Shown: positions 24,037-29,460 of the stretch, in pieces | Layout: every line of letters starts with the position of its first letter | Position numbering within the stretch: position 1 is the stretch's first letter | Virus record (IMG/VR): IMGVR_UViG_3300028559_001723 | Span: 1 to 29,460 of that record | Length of the DNA stretch: 29,460 nucleotides | Origin: a virus | Reading direction: 5' to 3' (one strand) | Translations under genes and position numbers: made by a program | Notes under the pieces: generated by a model | What the model saw: only the letters and a program-made list of their open reading frames with translations | What the model was told of the DNA's origin: nothing | Databases searched by the model: none

Positions 24037-24045
24037 GTATATATT
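24037..24045 (-). promoter_or_regulatory. AATATATAC element, 3 bases before start
   Basis: Minus-strand AATATATAC, then TTT and the ATG at 24033; one-base variant of the shared element. Confidence 0.4.
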
Positions 24046-24061
24046 AAATAGTTCAATTGAT

Positions 24062-24334
24062 TTACCACCAACCTTTGTATTTAAAATGTTTTATTTTATC
24101 ATAATAAATACTTTTTATAATATCTTTAACTTCTTTAATAGGATTATTACCTGAGAAGTAAAAATATAATCCAAAAAATAACGCTGCAAGGCAATATAAT
24201 ACCAAGTTCGCATTTAATAAGGAACCTGTTAATTTGATTAAAATCAATTGAATCACGTCGAATCCTAGTGGGTTTAGGTACATCGCGATGATTAGAAATA
24301 CGGTCGCTAGGCGCGGTCTGTTTATCTTCTTCAT
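24062..24334 (-). CDS. Small membrane protein, two helices
   Basis: With the ATG at 24334 the protein has 90 residues. It starts MKKINRPRLATVF and has two predicted membrane helices, about 9-35 (ATVFLIIAMYLNPLGFDVIQ) and about 43-60 (LVLYCLAALFFGLYFYF), followed by a basic tail ending HFKYKGWW. A longer frame to 24388 would add 18 residues encoded through a region with a stem-loop and is less likely. No holin or spanin family is recognised, though size and layout would allow a role in lysis or superinfection control. Its DNA is less AT-rich than its neighbours near the start codon (CTAGGCGCGGTC). Confidence 0.65.
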   Translation of the reverse strand: MKKINRPRLATVFLIIAMYLNPLGFDVIQLILIKLTGSLLNANLVLYCLAALFFGLYFYFSGNNPIKEVKDIIKSIYYDKIKHFKYKGWW

Positions 24335-24376
24335 TACATATATAACTCTCCGAGGCCATAAAAATATTATATTTTG

Positions 24377-24421
24377 AGTTTTAATCACCTAACACACATC
24401 ACTCAACACCTGATTAAAACT
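24377..24421 (-). ncRNA. Stem-loop with C-free loop in untranslated gap
   Basis: Perfect 11-base arms AGTTTTAATCA and TGATTAAAACT with a 23-base loop. On the minus strand the loop is GG, 19 bases of only G, T and A, then GG. It lies between the stop at 24429 and the small membrane protein gene. It could be a transcription end, an RNA switch or a protein-binding hairpin. No T-run follows directly. Confidence 0.35.
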
Positions 24422-24428
24422 TAATATA

Positions 24429-24905
24429 CTATATATTAATAATACTATCTAACTTTTTATCACGCATTTCTTCTTTAGTTAGAATATCAACACATCTAAT
24501 TCTCCAAGATATTGAAAGATTTCTCATATCTAAATATTTACAGATTGAGAACATCGCAAGTGATTTATATTTACAATCTTCTTCAAAGAATTTTTTTAAA
24601 TCTTCATCTGAATTAAATTCCAATGTTTCTACACATTTATTATAAGAGAATAATTGATTATTTTCAATTTTCATTAATTGAAATGTTGGCATCTTTGGAA
24701 CTAATTTCACTGATTTTTGTATATACTCAAAAAGTTCACCAAACCAAAGGCTTGGATGAACAGTAGCTACAGTTATATTTAAGTTATCGGAAGATCCTAC
24801 TCTTAGACAATTATCATATAATATTTTTAATGCAGTGAAATCAATATCATCATTTACATAAACTGATACTTCTTCTTTAGAATCAAATATTTTTACATCT
24901 ATCAT
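24429..24905 (-). CDS. Unknown phage protein
   Basis: A 158-residue protein that starts MIDVKIFDSKEEVSVYVNDD and has an alpha/beta appearance (NLNITVATVHPSLWFGELFE, then helices DEDLKKFFEEDCKYKSLAMF and RNLSISWRIRCVDILTKEEM). It contains six Cys in the mature body but no CxxC pair. I do not recognise it. It ends Asn-Ile-stop, written AATATATAG, the same element seen at other gene ends. Its start lies 23 bases inside the end of the gene at 24883, so it is probably coupled to that gene. Confidence 0.68.
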   Translation of the reverse strand: MIDVKIFDSKEEVSVYVNDDIDFTALKILYDNCLRVGSSDNLNITVATVHPSLWFGELFEYIQKSVKLVPKMPTFQLMKIENNQLFSYNKCVETLEFNSDEDLKKFFEEDCKYKSLAMFSICKYLDMRNLSISWRIRCVDILTKEEMRDKKLDSIINI

Positions 24906-25092
24906 CTTCTTTTATATTTTTCAATATTTTCGAAATTTTCGAAATTTTATCACTATTATTTATTGAAAAAATTGATGCAGCAACAGCTGCCGACGCCACC
25001 ATCCAGCTAGCACCAGCACCTCTTGACTTTAGAGAAATTATATTGGACGCTTTAATTATTTTATCTAAAAGTTCTTTATCAAATTCTCTCAT
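24883..25092 (-). CDS. Small protein with one membrane segment
   Basis: A 69-residue protein: a charged N-terminal helix (MREFDKELLDKIIKASNII), a Gly/Ala-rich hydrophobic stretch at about 25-44 (AGASWMVASAAVAASIF) and a basic helical tail (KISKISKILKNIKEDD). It may be a single-pass membrane protein, but the stretch is short and rich in Ala, so a buried helix is possible. It follows nusG by 5 bases in the same direction and overlaps the next gene by 23 bases. No family recognised. Confidence 0.6.
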   Translation of the reverse strand: MREFDKELLDKIIKASNIISLKSRGAGASWMVASAAVAASIFSINNSDKISKISKILKNIKEDDRCKNI

Positions 25093-25097
25093 TCCAT

Positions 25098-25637
25098 TTA
25101 CATCCTTTCTACTTGAAGGAAATCTAACTCAACTTCAGTTGGTCTTGAGAAAATCAAAATTTCAACTTTTATCTTTTGTTTTTCAGAATCTACTGATGTT
25201 ATCGTGCCTTTAAAAGTTGAGAATGCTCCTTCGGTAACCTTAATTTCCTCACCCTTTGAGAACAAACTTGTAGATGTAGTTATATTATCATTAGTATCTT
25301 GATCTTTAATCATTCTAGTAACCTCGAACTCTTTTAATGGAGTGATATCACCTGATTTACTTTTAACAAACCCAGCGGCACCATTTATACCTTTTAAAAA
25401 GTTATTAATCTCACCAACGGCTGAGGTTTCGAGAAATAAATATCCTGGATAGATAATCTTTTCTTTAGCTATTTTTTTACCATTTTTAACACTAAAAACC
25501 TTTTCAGTTGGGATTATGTGTCTTCCGATAACATCATTTAATCCGGATCTAATAATCTCTAGATTTAATTTCTCAAAAACACTACGTTCTCTGTTATTTT
25601 GAGTTCTAATTGCGTACCAATTCATCGATTCTGCCAT
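25098..25637 (-). CDS. NusG-like transcription elongation factor
   Basis: A 179-residue NusG/Spt5 family protein that should bind RNA polymerase and favour processive elongation or antitermination. The NGN domain covers about 5-110: NWYAIRTQNNRERSVFEKL at the start and YPGYLFLE in the core, both typical. A KOW domain closes the protein (KGEEIKVTEGAFSTFKGTI, then PTEVELDFLQVERM). Both domains are complete. The Bacteroidota have specialised NusG paralogues for long operons; a phage copy may serve its own long transcripts. It lies in a compact minus-strand run with RNase H upstream; only 1 base separates it from the gene at 25639. Confidence 0.92.
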   Translation of the reverse strand: MAESMNWYAIRTQNNRERSVFEKLNLEIIRSGLNDVIGRHIIPTEKVFSVKNGKKIAKEKIIYPGYLFLETSAVGEINNFLKGINGAAGFVKSKSGDITPLKEFEVTRMIKDQDTNDNITTSTSLFSKGEEIKVTEGAFSTFKGTITSVDSEKQKIKVEILIFSRPTEVELDFLQVERM

Positions 25638-25638
25638 A

Positions 25639-26031
25639 TTATTTTATTTTTGTTTTGTAAAATTTTAATTCTTCTTGTATCAAATCTGGATAGTTATCCA
25701 ATAAATATATTAGATCTTGTTCTTTATTAAGTCCTAGTTTTAGGAAAAGTAATTTGAAATCACTATCAGGTATATCAGTTTTTTCAAACTTAGGACTTTT
25801 TGACCAAAACCAATTAGGGTATGGTTTATCCAACATAAAGTAATACCACAAATCTAGTGATGTACTTTTATCCACATTCTTATTATTTAATAATTGTGAT
25901 TTTGTTGTATATTTTTTAGAAAAATACCGATTAAAGATAAAAAAGAATTTCTCTTTATCTAAATCGGTTATATTTTTCCAATCTTTCTTATTTCTAAACA
26001 TCGCATTTGCAACATCTATTAACTCTGCCAT
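25639..26031 (-). CDS. Unknown protein beside RNase H and NusG
   Basis: A 130-residue helical protein, aromatic-rich (EKFFFIFNRYFSKKY, LDLWYYFMLDKPYPNWFWS). It starts MAELIDVANAMFRNKKDW and overlaps the end of the RNase H gene by 13 bases, so it is coupled to it. The position in a replication cluster would suit a small replisome partner such as a clamp-loader subunit, but I see no sequence match to T4 gp62 and leave it unnamed. Confidence 0.72.
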   Translation of the reverse strand: MAELIDVANAMFRNKKDWKNITDLDKEKFFFIFNRYFSKKYTTKSQLLNNKNVDKSTSLDLWYYFMLDKPYPNWFWSKSPKFEKTDIPDSDFKLLFLKLGLNKEQDLIYLLDNYPDLIQEELKFYKTKIK

Positions 26032-27002
26032 ACTATATTTTGGTTATAAACATTATTCATACTATCTACAATTTCCGGTGGAAAGTTATATACTCTTAGA
26101 TCAATAAGTTTCATATTTTCTTGAATTCTTGATACTATTGGTTGTATATTAGTCTTAGATACTTTCTTTTTCTCACAGATAATATCCGCTATGTTTTCAA
26201 ACAAATCGGGATCTTGTAAAGACGGTTCGCCAAATTCTACTAGATATGAATCATATACAGATTGAGCTCCCTTGGCACCAATTCCTCTAACTTTACCAGA
26301 TTTACTTGTTTGATATACTGATTGAATATTATCACTTGTATCACCAGATATAATTTTAATCATTAGTGACTCAATTGAGTCAATTTCATTTAAATTATAT
26401 TTATTTATAAATCTAAACATTAGGTTTAAAAATTCTGTATTATCATTTAAATTGAAAATATCATCATTTGATTTACCTTGGATTTTATTTATAAATATTT
26501 GATAGTTTTTAGGCAAAAATATCTTCTCCTGATTATACATTTCATTACTCATGAAATTTATCCACTCATTTTCAATATCAAATTTTATCAATTGCTTAAT
26601 ATCATAGTCATTAGATACTATGAAATTTGATTGATTATTTTGATTATTTTTATGAACTAGAAATGCAATCCAATCATCACCTTCTATTCTTGGTGACTCT
26701 AAAATTCTAGCACCTTTTATATTTTGTTTAAATTCATCATAAACCTTATAAACAAAAGACCAATCAATATCAGTATCTTTTTTTCTAGTAGCTTTATAAT
26801 TACTATTTAAATTCTTTCTCCAAGATTTTTCTTTTGAATCGGATACTAGATAAATGTTGGTGAATGGATAAAGCTTTTTGTAGCTTACAATTGTATTTTC
26901 TAAAGATTGACTAAGAGCACCATATAAAAGATTATTCTTATGTAATGTAAAAACTAATCTTGAAAGTATGTAATTGCCGTCTATTATTAAGTTTAGTAAC
27001 AT
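26019..27002 (-). CDS. rnh: T4 RNase H-type 5'-3' flap nuclease
   Basis: A 327-residue FEN-1/PIN-like nuclease that removes RNA primers and 5' flaps from lagging strands. Metal-binding acids are in place: IDGNYI (Asp8), SDSKEKSWRK (56-64), IEGDDWIAF, SNDYDIKQL and SGDTSDNI. The arch region has NYKATRKKDTD, as in T4 Rnh (YYKKNRG). The helix-hairpin-helix site is RGIGAKGAQ. Length is close to T4 Rnh (305). It leads the rnh-unknown-nusG run, and its end overlaps the next gene by 13 bases. Confidence 0.9.
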   Translation of the reverse strand: MLLNLIIDGNYILSRLVFTLHKNNLLYGALSQSLENTIVSYKKLYPFTNIYLVSDSKEKSWRKNLNSNYKATRKKDTDIDWSFVYKVYDEFKQNIKGARILESPRIEGDDWIAFLVHKNNQNNQSNFIVSNDYDIKQLIKFDIENEWINFMSNEMYNQEKIFLPKNYQIFINKIQGKSNDDIFNLNDNTEFLNLMFRFINKYNLNEIDSIESLMIKIISGDTSDNIQSVYQTSKSGKVRGIGAKGAQSVYDSYLVEFGEPSLQDPDLFENIADIICEKKKVSKTNIQPIVSRIQENMKLIDLRVYNFPPEIVDSMNNVYNQNIVWQS

Positions 27003-27062
27003 TGAAATTGTTATATTTTACTTTATAGTGAGCAAAATACTTTTAGTTTTCAAATAAAAACT

Positions 27063-27320
27063 TCATTCGTCTTTTGGCCAGAATTTATCTAAGCTATTCG
27101 ATTTATCATCTAAATTTCCTAGAATTTCATCAATTTTATGCTGTCTCTTAACGGCAACTGGTATTTCTTCAGACCAATCTACTAATCCGTTCTCCTTTCT
27201 TTCATATGATACATCATCACTATAGTAATCGTATTCAAAAAAGTAATCATACTCATAGTAGTCCGACCATTCAAAATAATCACCATCTTCTAATATTTCT
27301 CTTTGTTCGTGATTCATCAT
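27063..27320 (-). CDS. Very acidic Tyr-rich small protein
   Basis: An 85-residue protein whose first half is a Tyr/Asp/Glu run (YFEWSDYYEYDYFFEYDYY) and whose second half is more ordinary (VAVKRQHKIDEILGNLDD, ending DKFWPKDE). The highly negative, aromatic composition is like DNA-mimic or intrinsically disordered proteins, but this is a guess from composition. Its start overlaps the end of the gene at 27317 by 4 bases (ATGATG/TGA type), so it is coupled to it. Confidence 0.65.
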   Translation of the reverse strand: MMNHEQREILEDGDYFEWSDYYEYDYFFEYDYYSDDVSYERKENGLVDWSEEIPVAVKRQHKIDEILGNLDDKSNSLDKFWPKDE

Positions 27321-27847
27321 CTTAGTATCTGTTGTAGTTGTATATCTCTATACAATTGATTAAATGTTTCTCTTATATCTTCTCTTTTTGTTTTAAAATA
27401 TTGTTTGTTAGCATAGTGATCCCAAAATTTATTCTGAACCTCTTTATTAACTTCTAAGTATATATCTTTTACTAACTCAATACAATTTTCTTTTTTACAA
27501 TATTCTATCAAATTTCCAATAAAATCAAATTCTATTTTCTCAAACCCATCATAAAATTGTGACTTAGAATAATCTTTAAGATAGTTTGTAATATTTATTA
27601 CATTGAAATCTCCATTAAATCCTGGATCAGCAAAAAGTGGTGATATAAAATAAAACTCAATATCTGTTTTTTGTAAATTCTTAACTACTTTTAAAATATC
27701 CTTAGACATTCTAAGATCTAGAAATATGTATATCAAATTATCATCAACGATATCAAATATAGGAATCCAAGCAATATTTTTCTTAAAGATCCTGTTTTTG
27801 GATACTTTCCAGTCACTATTATTTGGTATAATACTATCTAAGTCCAT
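27317..27847 (-). CDS. Unknown phage protein
   Basis: A 176-residue protein of alpha/beta type that starts MDLDSIIPNNSDWKVSKNRI. It has a hydrophobic beta core (IAWIPIFDIVDDNLIYIFLD), a region FYFISPLFADPGFNGDFNVI, and a helical C-terminus (DIYLEVNKEVQNKFWDHY). No motif is recognised. It overlaps both neighbours by a few bases, consistent with an operon. Confidence 0.7.
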   Translation of the reverse strand: MDLDSIIPNNSDWKVSKNRIFKKNIAWIPIFDIVDDNLIYIFLDLRMSKDILKVVKNLQKTDIEFYFISPLFADPGFNGDFNVINITNYLKDYSKSQFYDGFEKIEFDFIGNLIEYCKKENCIELVKDIYLEVNKEVQNKFWDHYANKQYFKTKREDIRETFNQLYRDIQLQQILR

Positions 27848-28169
27848 TTTCTTTAAGTATTTTTAAGAATTGTCTTTTATCAGCCTCGCGAGTTCCAAGA
27901 GAATCTCCTCTCTTTTTTTTATCTCTATAATATGAATATTTACGATTAGGTGAATATTTATTCTCATATCTACTATCATGTCTTCTTGTCACACCAGTTT
28001 TATAGAAATGAGAATCTTCTGACCCAATTTCATCAGACCAGATAGGATTTTTAATTTTATCGTTATTTGGTGTAATATAGCGCCACCAACTACTCTCAGA
28101 GTTAAACCTTTTAAGTCTTCTCTTGACGATCACCTCTAACTTATATCTTCTCCAAGCGCGAGTTCGCAT
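27834..28169 (-). CDS. Small very basic protein
   Basis: With the ATG at 28169 the protein has 111 residues. It opens MRTRAWRRYKLEVIVKRRLK and is rich in Arg, Lys, Tyr and Trp throughout (SSWWRYITPNNDK, YSPNRKYSYYRDKKKRGD), ending FLKILKENGLR. The composition points to nucleic-acid binding. I have the impression of a family present in other Bacteroidota phages but know no function. A TTG at 28178 would add three residues. A host-type promoter candidate lies directly upstream (28176-28206). Confidence 0.7.
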   Translation of the reverse strand: MRTRAWRRYKLEVIVKRRLKRFNSESSWWRYITPNNDKIKNPIWSDEIGSEDSHFYKTGVTRRHDSRYENKYSPNRKYSYYRDKKKRGDSLGTREADKRQFLKILKENGLR

Positions 28170-28175
28170 AACCCA

Positions 28176-28206
28176 CAAATATAATAAATTATATTAAACT
28201 TTTCAA
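28176..28206 (-). promoter_or_regulatory. Bacteroidota-type promoter candidate
   Basis: Minus-strand TTG (28206-28204), a 20-base spacer, then TATATTTG (28183-28176), fitting the Bacteroidota pattern TTG - 17 to 23 - TAnnTTTG. It lies 6 bases before the ATG at 28169, inside an operon, so it would be an internal promoter. Confidence 0.35.
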
Positions 28207-28638
28207 CTTATAATCCCTTTGAATGGATTTTATGTAAATATCATCAACCGTAACAGTGATTTCCTCACTAGAAATATTATCTAGATCTAATTTAACTTCT
28301 AATATTTTAGAATCATCGTGTGTGAAATTTATTTCTGATTTTATAAATTTAACACCAATTAGGAATTGATTAAGAATATTACCTAGTTTATCATGTGACA
28401 TATGAATAACACATTTAATATCTTTGAGGAAATTATCAAAATTTAAATGTTTAAAATGTGTTGTATCAATTAGAAAACTAATATGAATTTTATTTTCATC
28501 AATAGTATTGACATATGATAGTTCATAAGTTAATTCTTTCATATGATAATTCTCTGTAATTAATACAAACTCAAAAAGGTTTGAATAAATCGGTTCTATT
28601 GCCGCTGATACTGAACTTGGATAATGTGGTAGTGGCAT
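28189..28638 (-). CDS. Beta-rich protein, possible tail-tube-like fold
   Basis: A 149-residue, beta-rich protein that starts MPLPHYPSSVSAAIEPIYSN. The string PIYSNLFEFVLI resembles the NLFQVEI opening of T4 gp19-type tail-tube domains, and the C-terminal part has alternating strands (VKFIKSEINFTHDDSKILEV, LDLDNISSEEITVTVDDIYI) like the same fold. This is a weak similarity; it could be a tail-tube or baseplate-hub relative or something else. It overlaps the topoisomerase stop by one base (TAATG). Confidence 0.55.
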   Translation of the reverse strand: MPLPHYPSSVSAAIEPIYSNLFEFVLITENYHMKELTYELSYVNTIDENKIHISFLIDTTHFKHLNFDNFLKDIKCVIHMSHDKLGNILNQFLIGVKFIKSEINFTHDDSKILEVKLDLDNISSEEITVTVDDIYIKSIQRDYKLKSLI

Positions 28639-29460
28639 TAGTTCAATATTTGATTTTTTCTAAGTTCTGAATTTTTACCAAACCAGATATCTAAATACTC
28701 ATCAGATAATTCATCTTTAGTAATCTTTGTCAATTTTGGATTATTTATAATCTCTTGATACTCATCATCAACAAGTGCCGCAAGACCTTTCTTATATTTA
28801 ATCTCCCAAAGTTTTAAATCTTCTTTTAAAGACCACTCATTATATTCAGTTTGTGTATAGAATAATAACTTCTTCTTTGATTTCTTATTTATAGAAACTA
28901 CAATAGGTGTTTCAACTTTATAAACCATATTTCTATCAAACAAATCTGGCCAGTACTTATTAAAGAAGTTTAAGAGAAGTCCAGCAATAGAATTACCATC
29001 AACATCAGCATCAACATAAAAGAATATTTTACCATATCTTAAATCTCTTAAATCTGGTTTTTGTCCTAGTTTTAAACCTAAAGATGCCATCAAATTAACA
29101 ACTTCATTATTTTGAACTAACTTTTGATTCGTTAATTCAGATACATTTGTGAATTTACCTTTAAGTGCAAACGCTCCCATAAATTGTGGCTCTCTATACT
29201 TTCTAAAAGCAGATATCGCTGAATCACCTTCAAATATACCCATTGAGCATTTCCATCTATCTTTATTTTTAGCATCAATTAGCTTTTCAACTTTAATTTT
29301 AGATAGATTCTTATTCAATTCACGAGCTAATTTACTATCATCAGCGCTTTTCTTTTGTTGAACCCAGTCAAGTATAGAGTCAACTATTTCAGATTTTAAA
29401 ATTGATTTAATTAATTTCTCAGGTACTTGATATGTATATCCGAAATCTTTAATTTCGGTG
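28638..29460 (-). CDS. Type II topoisomerase large subunit, partial (T4 gp39-like)
   Basis: The frame stays open to the right edge, so the N-terminal ATPase part lies outside; about 273 residues are visible. The TOPRIM domain has the catalytic Glu in IFEGDSAISAFRKYR and the metal site DADVDGNSIAG, as in GyrB, ParE and T4 gp39/gp60. FALKGKFTNV and LGLKLGQKPDLRDLRYGKI are phage-topoisomerase features, and NFFNKYWPDLFD with KVETPIVVSI follows. The protein works with a DNA-cleaving partner (T4 gp52-like) that is not in the window. A TTG at 29318 is not a true start, because conserved-looking sequence (VPEKLIKSILKSEI) continues upstream. Confidence 0.92.
   Translation of the reverse strand, partial: TEIKDFGYTYQVPEKLIKSILKSEIVDSILDWVQQKKSADDSKLARELNKNLSKIKVEKLIDAKNKDRWKCSMGIFEGDSAISAFRKYREPQFMGAFALKGKFTNVSELTNQKLVQNNEVVNLMASLGLKLGQKPDLRDLRYGKIFFYVDADVDGNSIAGLLLNFFNKYWPDLFDRNMVYKVETPIVVSINKKSKKKLLFYTQTEYNEWSLKEDLKLWEIKYKKGLAALVDDEYQEIINNPKLTKITKDELSDEYLDIWFGKNSELRKNQILN

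Noticed and set aside
23660-24154. Plus-strand Ser-rich frame of 164 residues
   Set aside because: It lies opposite the tagged gene at 23470, which has a tag and a standard start element.
24147-24359. Alternative minus-strand frame of 70 residues over the small membrane protein
   Set aside because: The membrane protein frame has two clean hydrophobic helices and a better start; the alternative is charged and has no family look.
29149-29361. Plus-strand frame of 70 residues opposite the topoisomerase gene
   Set aside because: Antisense to conserved TOPRIM sequence.
1-29460. tRNA genes, CRISPR arrays and insertion sequences
   Set aside because: I looked for T-arm strings, regularly spaced repeats and transposase motifs and saw none; short tRNAs could still be missed by eye.

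Overview
The window looks like part of a large tailed double-stranded DNA phage of the T4 superfamily that infects a member of the Bacteroidota, probably a flavobacterium. T4-type genes support the phage part: a gp13-like neck protein, RNA ligase 1, a T4 RNase H-type flap nuclease and the TOPRIM end of a gp39-like topoisomerase subunit. The DNA is strongly AT-rich, genes are packed with tiny gaps or overlaps, and there are five free-standing homing endonucleases. Three things support the host assignment. DnaK has flavobacterial wording ([14 protein letters not shown]). One gene encodes a secreted PKD protein with a type 9 secretion (T9SS) type B tail, and T9SS is found only in the Bacteroidota. 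Starts are AT-rich and almost without Shine-Dalgarno sites.

Layout. Positions 1-4484 (minus) hold seven small genes in one tight operon; all begin with the same short tag of the type MKHLKxFxxFxE, and several are paralogues. 4488-5654 is a GIY-YIG endonuclease, 5699-6478 the gp13-like neck protein, and 6560-7669 (plus) a family 2 glycosyltransferase. 7666-9797 (minus) is grpE, an unknown gene and dnaJ, entered on the upstream side by an HNH endonuclease (9778-10545) and preceded by an unknown gene (10585-11070). 11118-13753 (plus) holds a Vsr-like endonuclease, a small unknown protein and a tagged protein with an acidic tail. A bidirectional terminator separates these from dnaK (13811-15691, minus). 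The dnaK leader carries two operator-like palindromes. 15902-17705 (plus) is a GIY-YIG endonuclease and a HELTH metallopeptidase. 17737-20391 (minus) is the T9SS-type PKD protein. 20479-21372 (plus) is a third GIY-YIG endonuclease that converges on RNA ligase 1 (21326-22588, minus). 22703-29460 is mostly minus strand: small unknown proteins, a NusG-like factor, RNase H and topoisomerase. No stretch over 300 bases lacks a gene.

How the parts fit together. The most interesting pattern is the N-terminal tag, present on ten proteins, including RNA ligase 1. It resembles the T4 capsid-targeting sequence that is removed by the prohead protease after [LI]-x-E. If this is right, the phage packages and injects a set of small proteins together with an RNA repair enzyme. 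A second pattern is a 9-base element, [AT]ATATATAA, that sits exactly 3 bases before the start codon of nine genes. It looks like a T4-type late promoter placed so that transcripts would be nearly leaderless. Two of the endonuclease genes carry this element inside a hairpin that ends close to, or at, their start codon, recalling the late-only control of T4 I-TevI. A full DnaK/DnaJ/GrpE set and a NusG-like factor suggest that the phage brings its own folding and transcription-elongation machinery.
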